NCBI RefSeq assembly: GCF_009687885.1
Contig: NZ_BLAF01000038.1
Coordinates: forward strand, 46,572-110,571
Direction: 5' to 3'
Source of the DNA: Acrocarpospora pleiomorpha
GTDB lineage: Bacteria; Actinomycetota; Actinomycetes; Streptosporangiales; Streptosporangiaceae
DNA length: 64,000 nt
The notes under the pieces were generated by a model. It did not search any database. It had not been told where the DNA came from and saw only the letters and a program-made list of their open reading frames with translations. This document shows positions 34,096 through 44,007 of this stretch, one piece after another (positions within the stretch are counted from its first letter, which is position 1; each line of letters starts with the position of its first letter). The translations under genes and the position numbers were made by a program.

Positions 34096-34982
34096 CGGCC
34101 CGGTCGATCACCTGGGCCCGCCGCCGGACCACGCTCGCCCGGTTCTGGCGGGACTTCCGCTCCCACAACTCCGCCCTGGCCGGGCTCGCCATCCTGGTCG
34201 TCTTCGCCCTGGTCGCGATCTTCGCGCCGCTGCTGGCCGACCCGGACGGGCTCAACGTGGCCAAAGCCACCGCCAGGAGCCACCAGCCACCGTCGGCCGA
34301 CTACTGGCTCGGCACCGACCAGAACGGCCTGTCCATCCTGACCCTGCTCGTGCACGGCACCCGGGTCTCGCTGATCGTCGGCCTGTCCGCGACCGCGATC
34401 GCCATCGTGATCGGCACCCTGGTCGGCATCATGGCCGGGTTCTACGGCGGCTGGGCGCGCTCGCTGCTGATGGGCTTCACCGACTGGTTCCTGGTGATCC
34501 CGTTCCTGCCGCTGGCCATCGTGCTGGCGACCGTGCTGGGCGTGTCCCTGTTCAACATCATCATCGTGATCGGCGTGACCTCCTGGCCTGGGACGGCACG
34601 GCTGGTGTGCGCGCAGACGTTGAGCGTGCGGTCCCGGCCGTACATGGAAAGGGCGAAAGCGCTCGGGGCGGGCGACTGGCATCAGATGACGCGGCACGTG
34701 CTGCCGAACGTCATGCCGGTCGTGCTGGCGCATGTCGTGCTGACCGTGTCGATCGCGATCCTGTCGGAGACCACGCTGTCGTTCCTCGGGCTCGGCGATC
34801 CGACCGCGCAGTCGTGGGGGAACATCCTCGACAGCGCGTACGGCACGGGGGCGATGTCCAACGGCGAGTGGTGGTTCGTGTTGCCGCCCGGGATCTGCGT
34901 GGTGCTGGTCGTGCTGGCGTTCACCCTGGTCGGGCGGGCGCTTGAGGTCGTGCTCAACCCGCGACTGAAGGAGGGTCGATGA
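34092..34982 (+). CDS. Peptide ABC transporter permease (DppC type)
   Basis: The 296-residue partner permease has the DppC N-terminal helix (AGLAILVVFALVAIFAPLLA), HWLGTDQNG-like DYWLGTDQNGLSILTLLVHGTRVS, and the EAA loop MERAKALGAGDWHQMTRHVLPNVMP. LSFLGLGDPTAQSWGNIL near the C-terminus is a family signature. ATGA overlaps at both ends keep the operon translationally coupled. Confidence 0.92.
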   Translation: MTARSITWARRRTTLARFWRDFRSHNSALAGLAILVVFALVAIFAPLLADPDGLNVAKATARSHQPPSADYWLGTDQNGLSILTLLVHGTRVSLIVGLSATAIAIVIGTLVGIMAGFYGGWARSLLMGFTDWFLVIPFLPLAIVLATVLGVSLFNIIIVIGVTSWPGTARLVCAQTLSVRSRPYMERAKALGAGDWHQMTRHVLPNVMPVVLAHVVLTVSIAILSETTLSFLGLGDPTAQSWGNILDSAYGTGAMSNGEWWFVLPPGICVVLVVLAFTLVGRALEVVLNPRLKEGR

Positions 34983-35977
34983 GCCTTCTTGAGCTGAAGG
35001 ACCTGCGGGTCACCTATGCCGGGGATGTGCCCGCCGTGCGCGGGGTGGATCTGGTGGTGTCGCCGGGTGAGGTGCTGGGGGTGGCGGGGGAGTCCGGGTG
35101 TGGCAAGTCCACGATCACCAACGCCGCTCTGCGGCTGCTGCCGCGCTCGGCGAAGGTCGACGGGCAGGTGCTGCTCGACGGCGAGGATGTGTACGGCATG
35201 TCGTTCGGGCGGCTTCGGGCGATTCGGTGGGCCGAGGCGTCGATTGTGTTCCAGGGGGCGTTGCATTCGCTGAACGCGGTGCAGAACATCGGGCGGCAGA
35301 TCGCTGAGCCGATTCTGCTGCACGAGCCGAAGACCTCCAAGCGGGAGGCGGATCGGCGGGTGGGGGAGCTGCTCGAGCAGGTGGGGTTGCCGGCACGGCG
35401 GGCCAGGGATTATCCGCATCAGCTGTCGGGTGGGCAGCGGCAGCGGGTGATGATCGCGTTGGCGCTGGCGTGCCGGCCGCGGCTGGTGATCGCGGATGAG
35501 CCGACGACCGCGCTGGATGTGATGGTGCAGGCGCAGGTGCTGGAGCTGCTGTCTGGGTTGGTACGGGATCTGGGGTTGGCGTTGGTGCTGATCTCGCATG
35601 ATCTGTCGGTGCTGGGGACTACGTGTGATCGGGTCGCGGTCATGTACGCGGGAAAGGTCGTGGAGCAGGGGCCGGCTTCCGCGGTGTTTGATGATTCGCG
35701 GCATCCGTATAGTGCGGCGCTGGCTGGGGCGTTTCCGCGGGTGGGGGATGAGCGGTTTAGGTATGCGCCGCGTGGGCTGCCGGGGGATCCGCCGTTTCCG
35801 GGGGATTTGCCGGGTGGGTGCGATTTTCATCCGCGGTGTCCGGTCGCTTTGGATAGGTGCTCGAGTTCTGAGGAGGCGTTGACCGCGCTCTCCTCGCCGT
35901 CCGGGTCTGATGATGGGCGGAGTGCCGCCTGCTTGCGTGCCGGGGAGACCGGCCTGGATCTGCGAGGTGCTCGATGA
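34979..35977 (+). CDS. Peptide ABC transporter ATPase (DppD type)
   Basis: The 332-residue ATPase has Walker A GESGCGKST, signature LSGGQRQRVMIALAL, Walker B LVIADEPTTALD and H-loop LISHDLSVL. The C-terminal extension with CDFHPRCPVALDRC is the oligopeptide-binding and iron-sulfur-like region of DppD/OppD ATPases. It is coupled by ATGA overlaps to the permease and the second ATPase. Confidence 0.93.
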   Translation: MSLLELKDLRVTYAGDVPAVRGVDLVVSPGEVLGVAGESGCGKSTITNAALRLLPRSAKVDGQVLLDGEDVYGMSFGRLRAIRWAEASIVFQGALHSLNAVQNIGRQIAEPILLHEPKTSKREADRRVGELLEQVGLPARRARDYPHQLSGGQRQRVMIALALACRPRLVIADEPTTALDVMVQAQVLELLSGLVRDLGLALVLISHDLSVLGTTCDRVAVMYAGKVVEQGPASAVFDDSRHPYSAALAGAFPRVGDERFRYAPRGLPGDPPFPGDLPGGCDFHPRCPVALDRCSSSEEALTALSSPSGSDDGRSAACLRAGETGLDLRGAR

Positions 35978-36945
35978 GCTCGGCGGATATTTCGGAAATG
36001 TCGGATGTGGTGGCGCTGGCGGCGCGTGGGGTGTGCGTGCGGTTCGGGGCGGCGCGGGCTGTGGACGGGGTGGATCTGGAGATCGGCGCCGGGGAGATCG
36101 TGGCGCTGGTCGGGGAGTCGGGGTGCGGGAAGACGACGCTGGCGCGGAGCCTGCTCGGGCTGGTGAAACCCGCTTCGGGGAAGGTCGAGTACGGTGCTCG
36201 GCCGCTGGGGTATTCGCGGGGGGATCTGAAGGAGTTCCGGCGGCATGTGCAGCTGGTGTTGCAGGATCCGAGCGGGTCGCTGAATCCTCGGCACACCGTG
36301 TATGAAGCGGTGGCGGAGGGGTTGCGGATTCACGGCGTCTCGGGCGACGAGGAAGTCCGGGTGGCTACGGCGTTGTCGAAGGCCGGCCTCCGCCCACCTG
36401 ACCGATTTTTCATGAAATATCCGCATGAGTTGTCCGGGGGGCAGCGGCAGCGGGTCGTCATCGCGGGCGCGCTCGTGCTCGACCCCGACGTGCTCGTCGC
36501 CGACGAGCCCGTCTCCTCCCTCGACGCTTCGGTACGCGGTGAGATCCTGGCGTTGCTGCTGCGCCTGCGAGAGGAACTCGGCCTGTCGGTCCTGGTCGTC
36601 ACCCACGACCTCGGGCTGGCCTGGAACATCGCCGACCGGGTGGCCGTCATGTACCTCGGCCGGATCGTGGAGACCGGCGACACCGCCGAGGTGCTGATGA
36701 ATCCCCGCCATCCGTACACGAAGGCGCTGCTGTCGGTCGTACCCGAAGTGGCCAGGCAGGAGCCGATCGTCCTGGTCGGGGAGACGCCCGATCCGTCCAG
36801 AATTCCCGAGGGTTGCCGCTTCCGGCCGCGCTGTCCCGCGTACGCCGCCGGGTTGCCCGCCGAGCTCGCCACCCGCTGCGAAAAGGAGTCCCAGCCCGTG
36901 CTGCCTTCGGACCGCGGCCACCATGCCGCCTGCGTACTCCCATGA
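35974..36945 (+). CDS. Peptide ABC transporter ATPase (DppF type)
   Basis: The 323-residue second ATPase has Walker A GESGCGKTT, LQDPSGSLNPRHTV (the Q-loop of DppF/OppF), signature LSGGQRQRVVIAGAL and Walker B VLVADEPVSSLD. The tail GCRFRPRCPAY is the short DppF form. The gene ends in an ATGA overlap with the M20 peptidase, which shows that the hydrolase belongs to the same transcript. Confidence 0.93.
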   Translation: MSSADISEMSDVVALAARGVCVRFGAARAVDGVDLEIGAGEIVALVGESGCGKTTLARSLLGLVKPASGKVEYGARPLGYSRGDLKEFRRHVQLVLQDPSGSLNPRHTVYEAVAEGLRIHGVSGDEEVRVATALSKAGLRPPDRFFMKYPHELSGGQRQRVVIAGALVLDPDVLVADEPVSSLDASVRGEILALLLRLREELGLSVLVVTHDLGLAWNIADRVAVMYLGRIVETGDTAEVLMNPRHPYTKALLSVVPEVARQEPIVLVGETPDPSRIPEGCRFRPRCPAYAAGLPAELATRCEKESQPVLPSDRGHHAACVLP

Positions 36946-38222
36946 ACGTCGGCGCCATCTGCTCCGATCTGATCAGGATCGACACCACCAACGAGGGCGA
37001 CAACCGGGGGCGGGGCGAGCGCGCCGCCGCCGAGTACGTCGCCACGTTCCTCGCCGACCGCGGCGTCGAAGCCCAGATCCTGGAGACCTCGAAGGGCCGC
37101 TCCAACGTGGTCGCGCGGATCCCGGGGGCGGGTTCTGGCGATCCCTTCCTGATCCACGGGCACCTGGACGTGGTCCCCGCCGCCGCCGAGGACTGGGCGT
37201 TACATCCCTTCTCTGGCGAGATCGTCGACGGGGTCGTCTGGGGACGCGGTGCCGTCGACATGAAGGGCACCTGCGCGATGACCCTCGCCATGGTCGCCGA
37301 GTGGGCCCAATCAGGCGTACGCCCCGACCGTGACCTCGTGCTCGCCTTCACCGCCGACGAGGAGGCCACCGGCGAGTACGGCTCCTACTACCTGGCCCGC
37401 GAACACCCCGACCTCTTCGACGGAGTCCGCGAGGCGATCAGCGAGGACGGCGGCTACAGTGTCGTCCACGACGGCAGGCGGATCTATCCGGTCGCCGTCG
37501 GGGAACAGGGCATGGCCTGGATGCGCGTACGCGCGCACGGCACAGCCCAGCACGGCTCCCTGCGCGCGAGCGACAACGCGGTCGCCGAGATCTGCCACGC
37601 CATGTCCCGCCTCGCCGCTTACGAGTGGCCGCTTCAGCTCACGCCGGGCGTCCGCGGCATGCTCGACGGCATCGTCACCGCCTTCGGGCGCCCCCTGGAC
37701 CTCACGGACCTGGACGCCGAAGCCGACCGCCTCGGCAAAGTCGGCGAACTCTTCAGACACGTTCTCCGCAACTCCGCCAACGTCACCATGCTCAACGCCG
37801 GCTACAAGGTCAACGTCATCCCCGGCTCCGCCGAAGCCCAGATCGACGGCCGCTTCCTCCCCGGCTCCGGCGACGACTTCCTCGCCACCATCGACACCCT
37901 CCTCGGCCCCAGGATCACCCGCGAATTCATCTGTTTCGAGGATGCCCCAGAAGCCGACCCCGGCGGCCCCACCTTCGACGCCCTCTGCGCCTCCCTCATC
38001 GCCGAAGATCCCGTCGCCCTTCCCGTTCCATACGTCATGAGCGGCGGCACCGACGCCAAAGCCTTCAACGAACGAGGCATCGTCACCTACGGCTTCGCGC
38101 CCCTCGCCCTCCCTCCCGACTTCGACTACAACGCCATGTTCCATGGCGTCAACGAACGCGTCCCCGTCGCGGCCCTCGAATTCGGCGTCCGCGTCCTCAA
38201 CCGCTTCTTCCGCCAGCAGTGA
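36942..38222 (+). CDS. M20 family peptidase/deacylase (ArgE/DapE/ACY1 type)
   Basis: This 426-residue M20 enzyme has zinc-site motifs IHGHLDVVP, WGRGAVDMKG and FTADEEATGEYG, plus a dimerisation domain around residues 180-300. The form HGHLDVVP with DMKG matches the ArgE/DapE/aminoacylase branch, which removes N-acyl groups or cuts small peptides. The ATG overlaps the stop of the second transport ATPase. It probably processes the imported compound. The substrate is not determined. Confidence 0.88.
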   Translation: MNVGAICSDLIRIDTTNEGDNRGRGERAAAEYVATFLADRGVEAQILETSKGRSNVVARIPGAGSGDPFLIHGHLDVVPAAAEDWALHPFSGEIVDGVVWGRGAVDMKGTCAMTLAMVAEWAQSGVRPDRDLVLAFTADEEATGEYGSYYLAREHPDLFDGVREAISEDGGYSVVHDGRRIYPVAVGEQGMAWMRVRAHGTAQHGSLRASDNAVAEICHAMSRLAAYEWPLQLTPGVRGMLDGIVTAFGRPLDLTDLDAEADRLGKVGELFRHVLRNSANVTMLNAGYKVNVIPGSAEAQIDGRFLPGSGDDFLATIDTLLGPRITREFICFEDAPEADPGGPTFDALCASLIAEDPVALPVPYVMSGGTDAKAFNERGIVTYGFAPLALPPDFDYNAMFHGVNERVPVAALEFGVRVLNRFFRQQ

Positions 38223-38234
38223 GAGGTGGTTGTC

Positions 38235-39290
38235 GTGACCACAGTGGTCTGGTCGGCTGAGACGCTGGCGCACGCGCCTGGGGCCGAGATCTGGATCGGG
38301 GTGCGGACGCCGGGGACCGAGGTCGCGGAGCGCGTCACGGTCATCCGGGATGAGCTGGTCGCGGGTGGGTTTCCGCTTGTCGAGGCAGCGCCGCACGAGG
38401 ACGAGGTGCTGCGGGCGGTGCATGAGCCCGCGTTCGTGGACCATCTGCGGGAGGTGTGGCAGCAGTGGGAGGACGGCGGCTATCCGCCGGACTACGGTCA
38501 GGATCGGGTGGTGCCGTATGTTTTCCCGACTGAGGCCATGCTCGCCGGAATGCCCGCGCATCATCCGGTGGCGACGCACGCCCGCGCGGGGCTGTACTGC
38601 TACGACACGATGACCTTGGTCGGGCCGGGCACCTGGCAGGCGGCACGAGCCGCTGTGGACGCGGCCCAGACCGCCGCCGACCTGGCCGCAGCGGGGAAAC
38701 GGGTGGCCTACGCCCTTTGCCGCCCGCCTGGACATCACGCCACCCCCGCCGGCTACGGCGGTTCGTGCTACCTGAACAACGCCGCCGTCGCCGCACAAGC
38801 CCTCCGCGACCACGGCTTCGCCAAAGTGGCGATCATCGACGTGGACGCCCACCACGGCAACGGCACCCAGGCGATCTTCTGGGAGCGCCCGGACGTCTTC
38901 TACGGTTCCGCCCACGTCGACCCCGGCGCCGGCTGGTTCCCCCACTACGTCGGTTTCGCCGACGAAACCGGCACAGGCTCCGGCCAGGGCACCACCCTCA
39001 ACATCCCGATCACCCCCGAATCCGGCGACGCGGCCTGGCTCTCCGCCCTCACCCGCCTCCGCGACGCCGCCGAAATGTTCGGCACGGAAGCCGTTGTCGT
39101 CTCCCTCGGCGTCGACGCCGCAGCCGACGACCCGGAAAGCCCGCTCCGCGTCACCACCTCCGGCTACCGCGAAACCGGGACGATCATCGCCTCCCTCGGC
39201 GTCCCCGTCGTCGCCGTCCAGGAGGGCGGCTACCACCTCCCGTCCTTGGGCACCCTGGTAGCCGAAACCCTTCACGGCCTAGCCGGCTGA
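38235..39290 (+). CDS. Histone-deacetylase-fold amidohydrolase (acetylpolyamine amidohydrolase-like)
   Basis: The 351-residue protein has the arginase/deacetylase fold. Motifs are RPPGHHA (the tandem active-site histidines), YLNNAAVAAQAL, and IIDVDAHHGNGTQAIF with the zinc Asp and His. HVDPGAGWFPHYVGFADETG and VSLGVDAAADDP follow; the second zinc aspartate is expected in the latter. In bacteria this family deacetylates polyamines or other N-acyl amines. GTG at 38235 is taken as start because AGAGG sits about six bases upstream; GTG at 38226 is too close to it. The gene follows the peptidase by 12 bases in the transporter operon. Confidence 0.87.
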   Translation: MTTVVWSAETLAHAPGAEIWIGVRTPGTEVAERVTVIRDELVAGGFPLVEAAPHEDEVLRAVHEPAFVDHLREVWQQWEDGGYPPDYGQDRVVPYVFPTEAMLAGMPAHHPVATHARAGLYCYDTMTLVGPGTWQAARAAVDAAQTAADLAAAGKRVAYALCRPPGHHATPAGYGGSCYLNNAAVAAQALRDHGFAKVAIIDVDAHHGNGTQAIFWERPDVFYGSAHVDPGAGWFPHYVGFADETGTGSGQGTTLNIPITPESGDAAWLSALTRLRDAAEMFGTEAVVVSLGVDAAADDPESPLRVTTSGYRETGTIIASLGVPVVAVQEGGYHLPSLGTLVAETLHGLAG

Positions 39291-40177
39291 CAGCTCCCCG
39301 CGTTGACCATCAGCGCCATGATCACCGCGTACGCGAGGCCCGCGAGCGAGACTTGGGTGGCGATCGCGGGCAGGTACCAGCCCGGGCCGTCAGCGAGCAC
39401 CTGGGGAACGGGCTCGCCGCTGGCCCCGCTGAGGACGAAGGGTGAGGCCATGGCCGCCGCCAGCAGCAGGAACAGGTAGACAGGCCCGGCGACCCCCACC
39501 CCGACCAGGAGCGGGGCGGACACTCCGCGCCGCCGCGCGATTCCGGCCAGCACCAGGGCGACGACTCCGGCGACGCCGAGAATCGCCCCGTGCGTCCAGG
39601 CGGCCGCCGGGACTCCATCCAGGTAGAAGTCGCCATTCGCGTACTCTCCCGGGTTCGCCCGCACCGCCTCCGCCGCGAGGAGATCCGCCTGGCCGATCGC
39701 GACGAAGTTGAGCAGCGTGACGCTGACGGCGACCAGCGGCAGGTGGCGCATGAGCAGCAGCGCCGTCCTGGGCGCCGGGCTGGGCGTCCGGCGCGCGCCG
39801 AGCAGGCACAGGCTGGTCAGGTACGCCACCGCCGCCGCGGCCAGTGTCACGGCCCGGGCGACCGGGTACCAGCCCGGATCCGAAGGACCGGCCCCGGTGA
39901 AGTGCACTGCGGCCAGCCCACCCAGGTACGCGGGTGCCAGGAACCCCATGCCGAACAGGGCGGCGGCGACGGCCCGGCGCGACCCGTACCGCATCAGGGC
40001 GGCCATGGACGCGAAAAGGATCGCGGCGACTGCGAAGAAGATCACGGCAAGCCGGGCATCGGCCGAGCGGGCGGAGGCGAGATCGAGGAGACAGACGGCC
40101 GATCCGAAGACCGCGACCTGCCCAAGGAACACGGAGGGCCGCCCCCATCGGCCGACGGCGTTCACTTCGACGCGCAT
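39272..40177 (-). CDS. Integral membrane protein of unknown function
   Basis: The 301-residue protein has about eight hydrophobic helices (for example SVFLGQVAVFGSAVCLLDLA, LAVIFFAVAAILFASMAAL and GVAGVVALVLAGIA). I do not recognise the family. The ATG at 40177 is used; a TTG at 40204 would extend it by nine residues, and neither has a clear ribosome binding site. It overlaps the end of the convergent amidohydrolase by 19 bases and is divergent from the first TPR-CHAT gene, whose upstream element lies directly before this start. Confidence 0.65.
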   Translation of the reverse strand: MRVEVNAVGRWGRPSVFLGQVAVFGSAVCLLDLASARSADARLAVIFFAVAAILFASMAALMRYGSRRAVAAALFGMGFLAPAYLGGLAAVHFTGAGPSDPGWYPVARAVTLAAAAVAYLTSLCLLGARRTPSPAPRTALLLMRHLPLVAVSVTLLNFVAIGQADLLAAEAVRANPGEYANGDFYLDGVPAAAWTHGAILGVAGVVALVLAGIARRRGVSAPLLVGVGVAGPVYLFLLLAAAMASPFVLSGASGEPVPQVLADGPGWYLPAIATQVSLAGLAYAVIMALMVNAGSCQPARP

Positions 40178-40180
40178 AAG

Positions 40181-40196
40181 AGTGGTTATTGTCGTT
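40181..40196 (+). promoter_or_regulatory. Conserved upstream element of TPR-CHAT gene 1
   Basis: AGTGGTTATTGTCGTT differs at one base from the element at 57901-57916 before the second TPR-CHAT gene. It begins 53 bases before the GTG start here and 46 before the start there. Its inner TATTGT fits an actinobacterial -10 box (TAnnnT). It is likely a shared promoter or operator. Confidence 0.6.
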
Positions 40197-40233
40197 CGCG
40201 ACAAGGTGTCTTGGTGTGGTCGCGGGAGAAACC

Positions 40234-43200
40234 GTGAGCGAACGGGACGACCTGCTTGATACGGTGCGGGCGCGGCTCAGGCAGGTGATGGCGACCGGTG
40301 ACCCGTCACTGTTGCTGGAGGCTGCCGCGATTGCCGATGCTCGGCACCTGGCCGCGGGCCTGACCGGCCAGGAGTCCCATCTTGAGACGCGGCGTGTGCT
40401 CGGCTGGTGGCACTGGTACCGCTATCAGGCGCTTCCCGAGGGGGAGGATCAGGACGATCTGGTCGCTGCGGCCGAGATGTTCGGCGTGTGCTTCCTGGCC
40501 GAGATCGCTGATGAGGATCTTCCAGAGCCGTTGTTACCGATCCTGGCCGGTCAAGCGGTGCCGCATGTGATCACGTTGCTCAACCAGGCGTTGAACTCGG
40601 CTGATCCGGATCTGCTGGAACGCGGCGTCCGGCTGTGGCAGCGCATCGTCGAGCTCACTCCGGCCGATCACCCCGCCCGCGGTGGATTCCTGGCCAACCT
40701 CGGTATCGCGTTGCAGGAACGGTTCGAGCGCGGCGGCGATCCGGCGGATCTGGAACTGGCCATCACCAGTTTGCGCGAGGCCGTGGAAATCGATCACCCC
40801 GACCATGCGGCGATGCTCAGTAGCCTCGGTAGCGCGTTGCGGGCGCGATTCGAGCATGGTGACAACCTGGCCGATCTGGAAGAGGCCATCACCTGCCTGC
40901 GGCAGGCAGTGGAGATCACCCCACCCGACCACCCCGGCAGCGCCAGTCGCCTGACCAATCTGGGCAACGCGCTCCAGGTACGCTTTGCCCGTACCGGTGA
41001 CCTGGCAGATCTGGACCTCGCCATCTCGTACCTGAACCAGGCGCTGGACTCCACCCCGCGTGACCATACGACGATCTTGGGCAATCTCGCCGGCGCGTTA
41101 CAGGCGCGGTTCGCCCGCAGCGGAGCGGTCGCGGACCTGGAGCAGGCCATCAACGGCATGCGCCTCGCGGTGGAAAGTGCCCCACGTGGGAACCCTGCCC
41201 GCGCCGCACGCCTGAGCGGCCTCGGGAACGCCCTGCAAGAAAGGTTCGCACGCACCGGCGACCTGGCCGACCTGGAAGAGGCCATCACCAGCGTGCGTCA
41301 GGCGGTCGAAGTGACTTCGCGTGACCACGCGGAACCGGCGATGATCTCGAACAACCTCGGCAACCTGCTGCTGACACGCTTCGTCCACACCGGCGCCTTG
41401 GCGGACCTGGATGAAGCGATCACCAGCCTGCGCCAGGCGGCCGGAACGATCCTCCATGACCACCCCGGCCGTGCCATGCACCGGAGCAACCTCGGCAACG
41501 CGCTTATGACACGATTCATCCGCACCGGGGACGCGGCAGATCTGGAACAGGCCATCACCGTCGAACGACAGGCGGTGGAAGCCACTCCACGCGACCACCC
41601 CGACCGTGCCATCCGCCTGTCCAACCTCGCCAACGCGCTCCAGGCACGGTACGACCGCGGCCAAGCCTTGATGGACCTGCAAGAGGCGATCACCAGTCTG
41701 CGACAGGCCATGGAGATCACTCCACTCGATCGCCGCATCACGATCGTGAACAACCTCGGCACCGCACTCCTGACAATGTACGAGCGCGGCGCCGGTCCAA
41801 ACGACCTGGAAGAAGCCATCACCCACCTGCGGCAGGCAGCGGAGGTCATCCCACCCGACCACCTCGACCGCACGATGATCTTGAACAACCTCGGCAACGC
41901 CCTTCAGACCTGGTACGAGCGCAGCGGCATCGGTTCAGATCTGGAAGAAGCCCTCACTACCCAGCAACTCGCCGTGGACAGCACGCCACCCGACCATCCC
42001 GCGCTTGCCTCCCGGCTGACCAACCTCGGCATCGCTCTGCAAACGCGACACACGCACAGTGGTAGCCCGGCAGATCTGGACCGGGCGATCAGCGCCCTCG
42101 GGAAGGCCGTGCAGGCCACTCCGCCCGATCACCCCGCACGGGCCGCGCGTCTCACGAACCTCGGCACCGCGGTGCAGATCCGGTTTGAACAGAGCGGGCA
42201 TGCGGCGGACCGAGATGAAGCGGTGGACGCCTATGAAGAGGCGGCTCGGAGTGCGATGGGAGCTCCATCCCAGCGGATCCGTGCGGCGCACCAAGCCGCC
42301 AGGCTGATCGTGGCGGACTCCACGCGAGCCGCCGAACTCCTGGAAACCGCGGTCCGGCTGCTGCCGGAGGTGAGCCCCCGGCAACTCGAACGCTCCGACC
42401 AGCAACACATGATCGGCCAATTCCCCGGCCTGGCCGCCGACGCGGCCGCCTATGCCTTGGCCGACACCACCACACCTCCCGGCATCCGCGGCCAGAAGGC
42501 TCTACGCCTGCTCGAAGCGGGACGGGCCGTTCTGCTCAGCCAGACCCTGCATACCCGAAGCGACCTCAGCGACCTTCGCGAGCACCACCCGGACCTGGCC
42601 GACCGGTTCATGGCCCTGCGTGACCGGCTCGACCAGCCTGTCCTACGGGAGGGCGCCGGGCAGGCCGTAGTGCCGATGGACTGGCAGGCCACCGGGTCGG
42701 CCGTAGCAACGATGGATCGACAGGCCACCGGGCAGGCCGTGCTACCGATGGATTGGCAGGCCGTCGGGTCGGCCGTACCACCGATGGATGACCGCCACCG
42801 GATGGCCGCTGAATTGGCCGACGTGATGGAACGGATCCGGTCCCTGGACGGATTCGCGTCTTTTGCCCTCCCGCCGAGCATCGAAGAACTGACCGAACAG
42901 GCGACCGCGGGACCGGTGGTCACCTTCAACGTCAGCTCTCTTCGTAGTGACGCCCTCATACTCACCCGTACCGGCATCAGCGCAGTGGAACTGCCCGGCC
43001 TCGATCAGGCGAGCCTGGCCGACCGGATCGACCGGTTCCGCCAAGCTCTGAGCAGCCGGGACGATGCGGTCATCCTGGACGTGCTCGCCTGGTTGTGGGA
43101 CGTCGCCGCAGCCCCGGTCCTGCACGAACTCGGCCTCGACGCCCCGCCTCCGGGCGACATCACGCGATGGCCCAGGGTGTGGTGGGCCCCGGGCGGGCTG

Positions 43201-44007
43201 CTCACGCTCCTGCCGATCCACGCCGCCGGACACCACAGCGCCGACCCTGACCCACACCGTCGCTCTGTGTTGGACCGGGTCGTGTCCTCCTACACCCCGA
43301 CCATCACCGCCCTGCGCCACGCCCGCCAGCACCCCACCGCCCGCACCCCACCCACCGGCGCGGAGCGGGCCCTGATCGTGGCCATGCCCACGACACCCGG
43401 TCTCCTCTACCGGGGCCCGTTACCCCAGGTCACCCGAGAGGCTCGCCTGGTCGCCGACCACCTGCCCGGCGCCGTCACGCTCACCGAACCCCCAGGTCGC
43501 GCAGCCACCCCTCCAGCGGAAACGACACCGACCAAGGCCCGCGTCCTGACCCACCTGACGACCTGCGCGATCGCCCACTTCGCCTGCCACGGCCTCAGCG
43601 ACCCCACCGACCCATCGGCCAGCAGACTCCTGCTCCACGACCACCAGCACGACCCGCTCACCGTCGCCAGCCTGGCCCCGATCACCCTCAGCCACGCCCG
43701 CCTGGCCTACCTGTCAGCCTGCTCCACCGCACTCACCAGCCACACGGACCTGCTGGACGAGTCCATCCACCTGACCTCCGCCTTCCAGATGGCCGGATTC
43801 CCCCACGTCATCGGCACCCTGTGGGAGATCGCCGACAATTCCGCCGTACAGATCGCCGACACCTTCTATTCCACACTGACCACGGACGACGGCAAAGCAG
43901 ACACCCGCCACACCCCCTACGCCCTGCACCAGTCCGTTCAGTCCCTCCGCCACCAAAACCCGCTCACCCCATCACAGTGGGCCGCACACCTCCACGCAGG
44001 CGCGTGA
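40234..44007 (+). CDS. TPR-CHAT putative cysteine protease 1
   Basis: This 1,257-residue protein starts with a segment of about 140 residues (VLGWWHWYRYQ). Then come 12 tandem TPR-like units of about 45 residues (about 143-674; consensus PxDHPxxAxxLxNLGxAL), a linker, and a C-terminal CHAT caspase-like domain. The catalytic pair is H1119 in AHFACHG and C1163 in YLSACST, in normal spacing. CHAT proteins with TPR arrays act in programmed cell death and anti-phage systems, where the TPR part senses or regulates. GTG at 40234 matches the homologous start of the second copy. No partner gene is recognised beside it. A 36-bp repeat encodes part of the linker. Confidence 0.88.
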   Translation: MSERDDLLDTVRARLRQVMATGDPSLLLEAAAIADARHLAAGLTGQESHLETRRVLGWWHWYRYQALPEGEDQDDLVAAAEMFGVCFLAEIADEDLPEPLLPILAGQAVPHVITLLNQALNSADPDLLERGVRLWQRIVELTPADHPARGGFLANLGIALQERFERGGDPADLELAITSLREAVEIDHPDHAAMLSSLGSALRARFEHGDNLADLEEAITCLRQAVEITPPDHPGSASRLTNLGNALQVRFARTGDLADLDLAISYLNQALDSTPRDHTTILGNLAGALQARFARSGAVADLEQAINGMRLAVESAPRGNPARAARLSGLGNALQERFARTGDLADLEEAITSVRQAVEVTSRDHAEPAMISNNLGNLLLTRFVHTGALADLDEAITSLRQAAGTILHDHPGRAMHRSNLGNALMTRFIRTGDAADLEQAITVERQAVEATPRDHPDRAIRLSNLANALQARYDRGQALMDLQEAITSLRQAMEITPLDRRITIVNNLGTALLTMYERGAGPNDLEEAITHLRQAAEVIPPDHLDRTMILNNLGNALQTWYERSGIGSDLEEALTTQQLAVDSTPPDHPALASRLTNLGIALQTRHTHSGSPADLDRAISALGKAVQATPPDHPARAARLTNLGTAVQIRFEQSGHAADRDEAVDAYEEAARSAMGAPSQRIRAAHQAARLIVADSTRAAELLETAVRLLPEVSPRQLERSDQQHMIGQFPGLAADAAAYALADTTTPPGIRGQKALRLLEAGRAVLLSQTLHTRSDLSDLREHHPDLADRFMALRDRLDQPVLREGAGQAVVPMDWQATGSAVATMDRQATGQAVLPMDWQAVGSAVPPMDDRHRMAAELADVMERIRSLDGFASFALPPSIEELTEQATAGPVVTFNVSSLRSDALILTRTGISAVELPGLDQASLADRIDRFRQALSSRDDAVILDVLAWLWDVAAAPVLHELGLDAPPPGDITRWPRVWWAPGGLLTLLPIHAAGHHSADPDPHRRSVLDRVVSSYTPTITALRHARQHPTARTPPTGAERALIVAMPTTPGLLYRGPLPQVTREARLVADHLPGAVTLTEPPGRAATPPAETTPTKARVLTHLTTCAIAHFACHGLSDPTDPSASRLLLHDHQHDPLTVASLAPITLSHARLAYLSACSTALTSHTDLLDESIHLTSAFQMAGFPHVIGTLWEIADNSAVQIADTFYSTLTTDDGKADTRHTPYALHQSVQSLRHQNPLTPSQWAAHLHAGA
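42658..42795 (+). repeat. 36-bp tandem repeat coding for the TPR-CHAT 1 linker
   Basis: Four copies start at 42658, 42694, 42730 and 42766, each beginning GGGCAGGCCGT or GGGTCGGCCGT. They encode the 12-residue unit GxAVxxMDWQAT. The array sits between the helical linker and the CHAT domain and is likely length-variable. Confidence 0.8.

Noticed and set aside
40234..44007. CHAT protein as a CRISPR-linked Craspase
   Set aside because: No CRISPR repeats or cas genes are seen; only the TPR-CHAT layout is shared.
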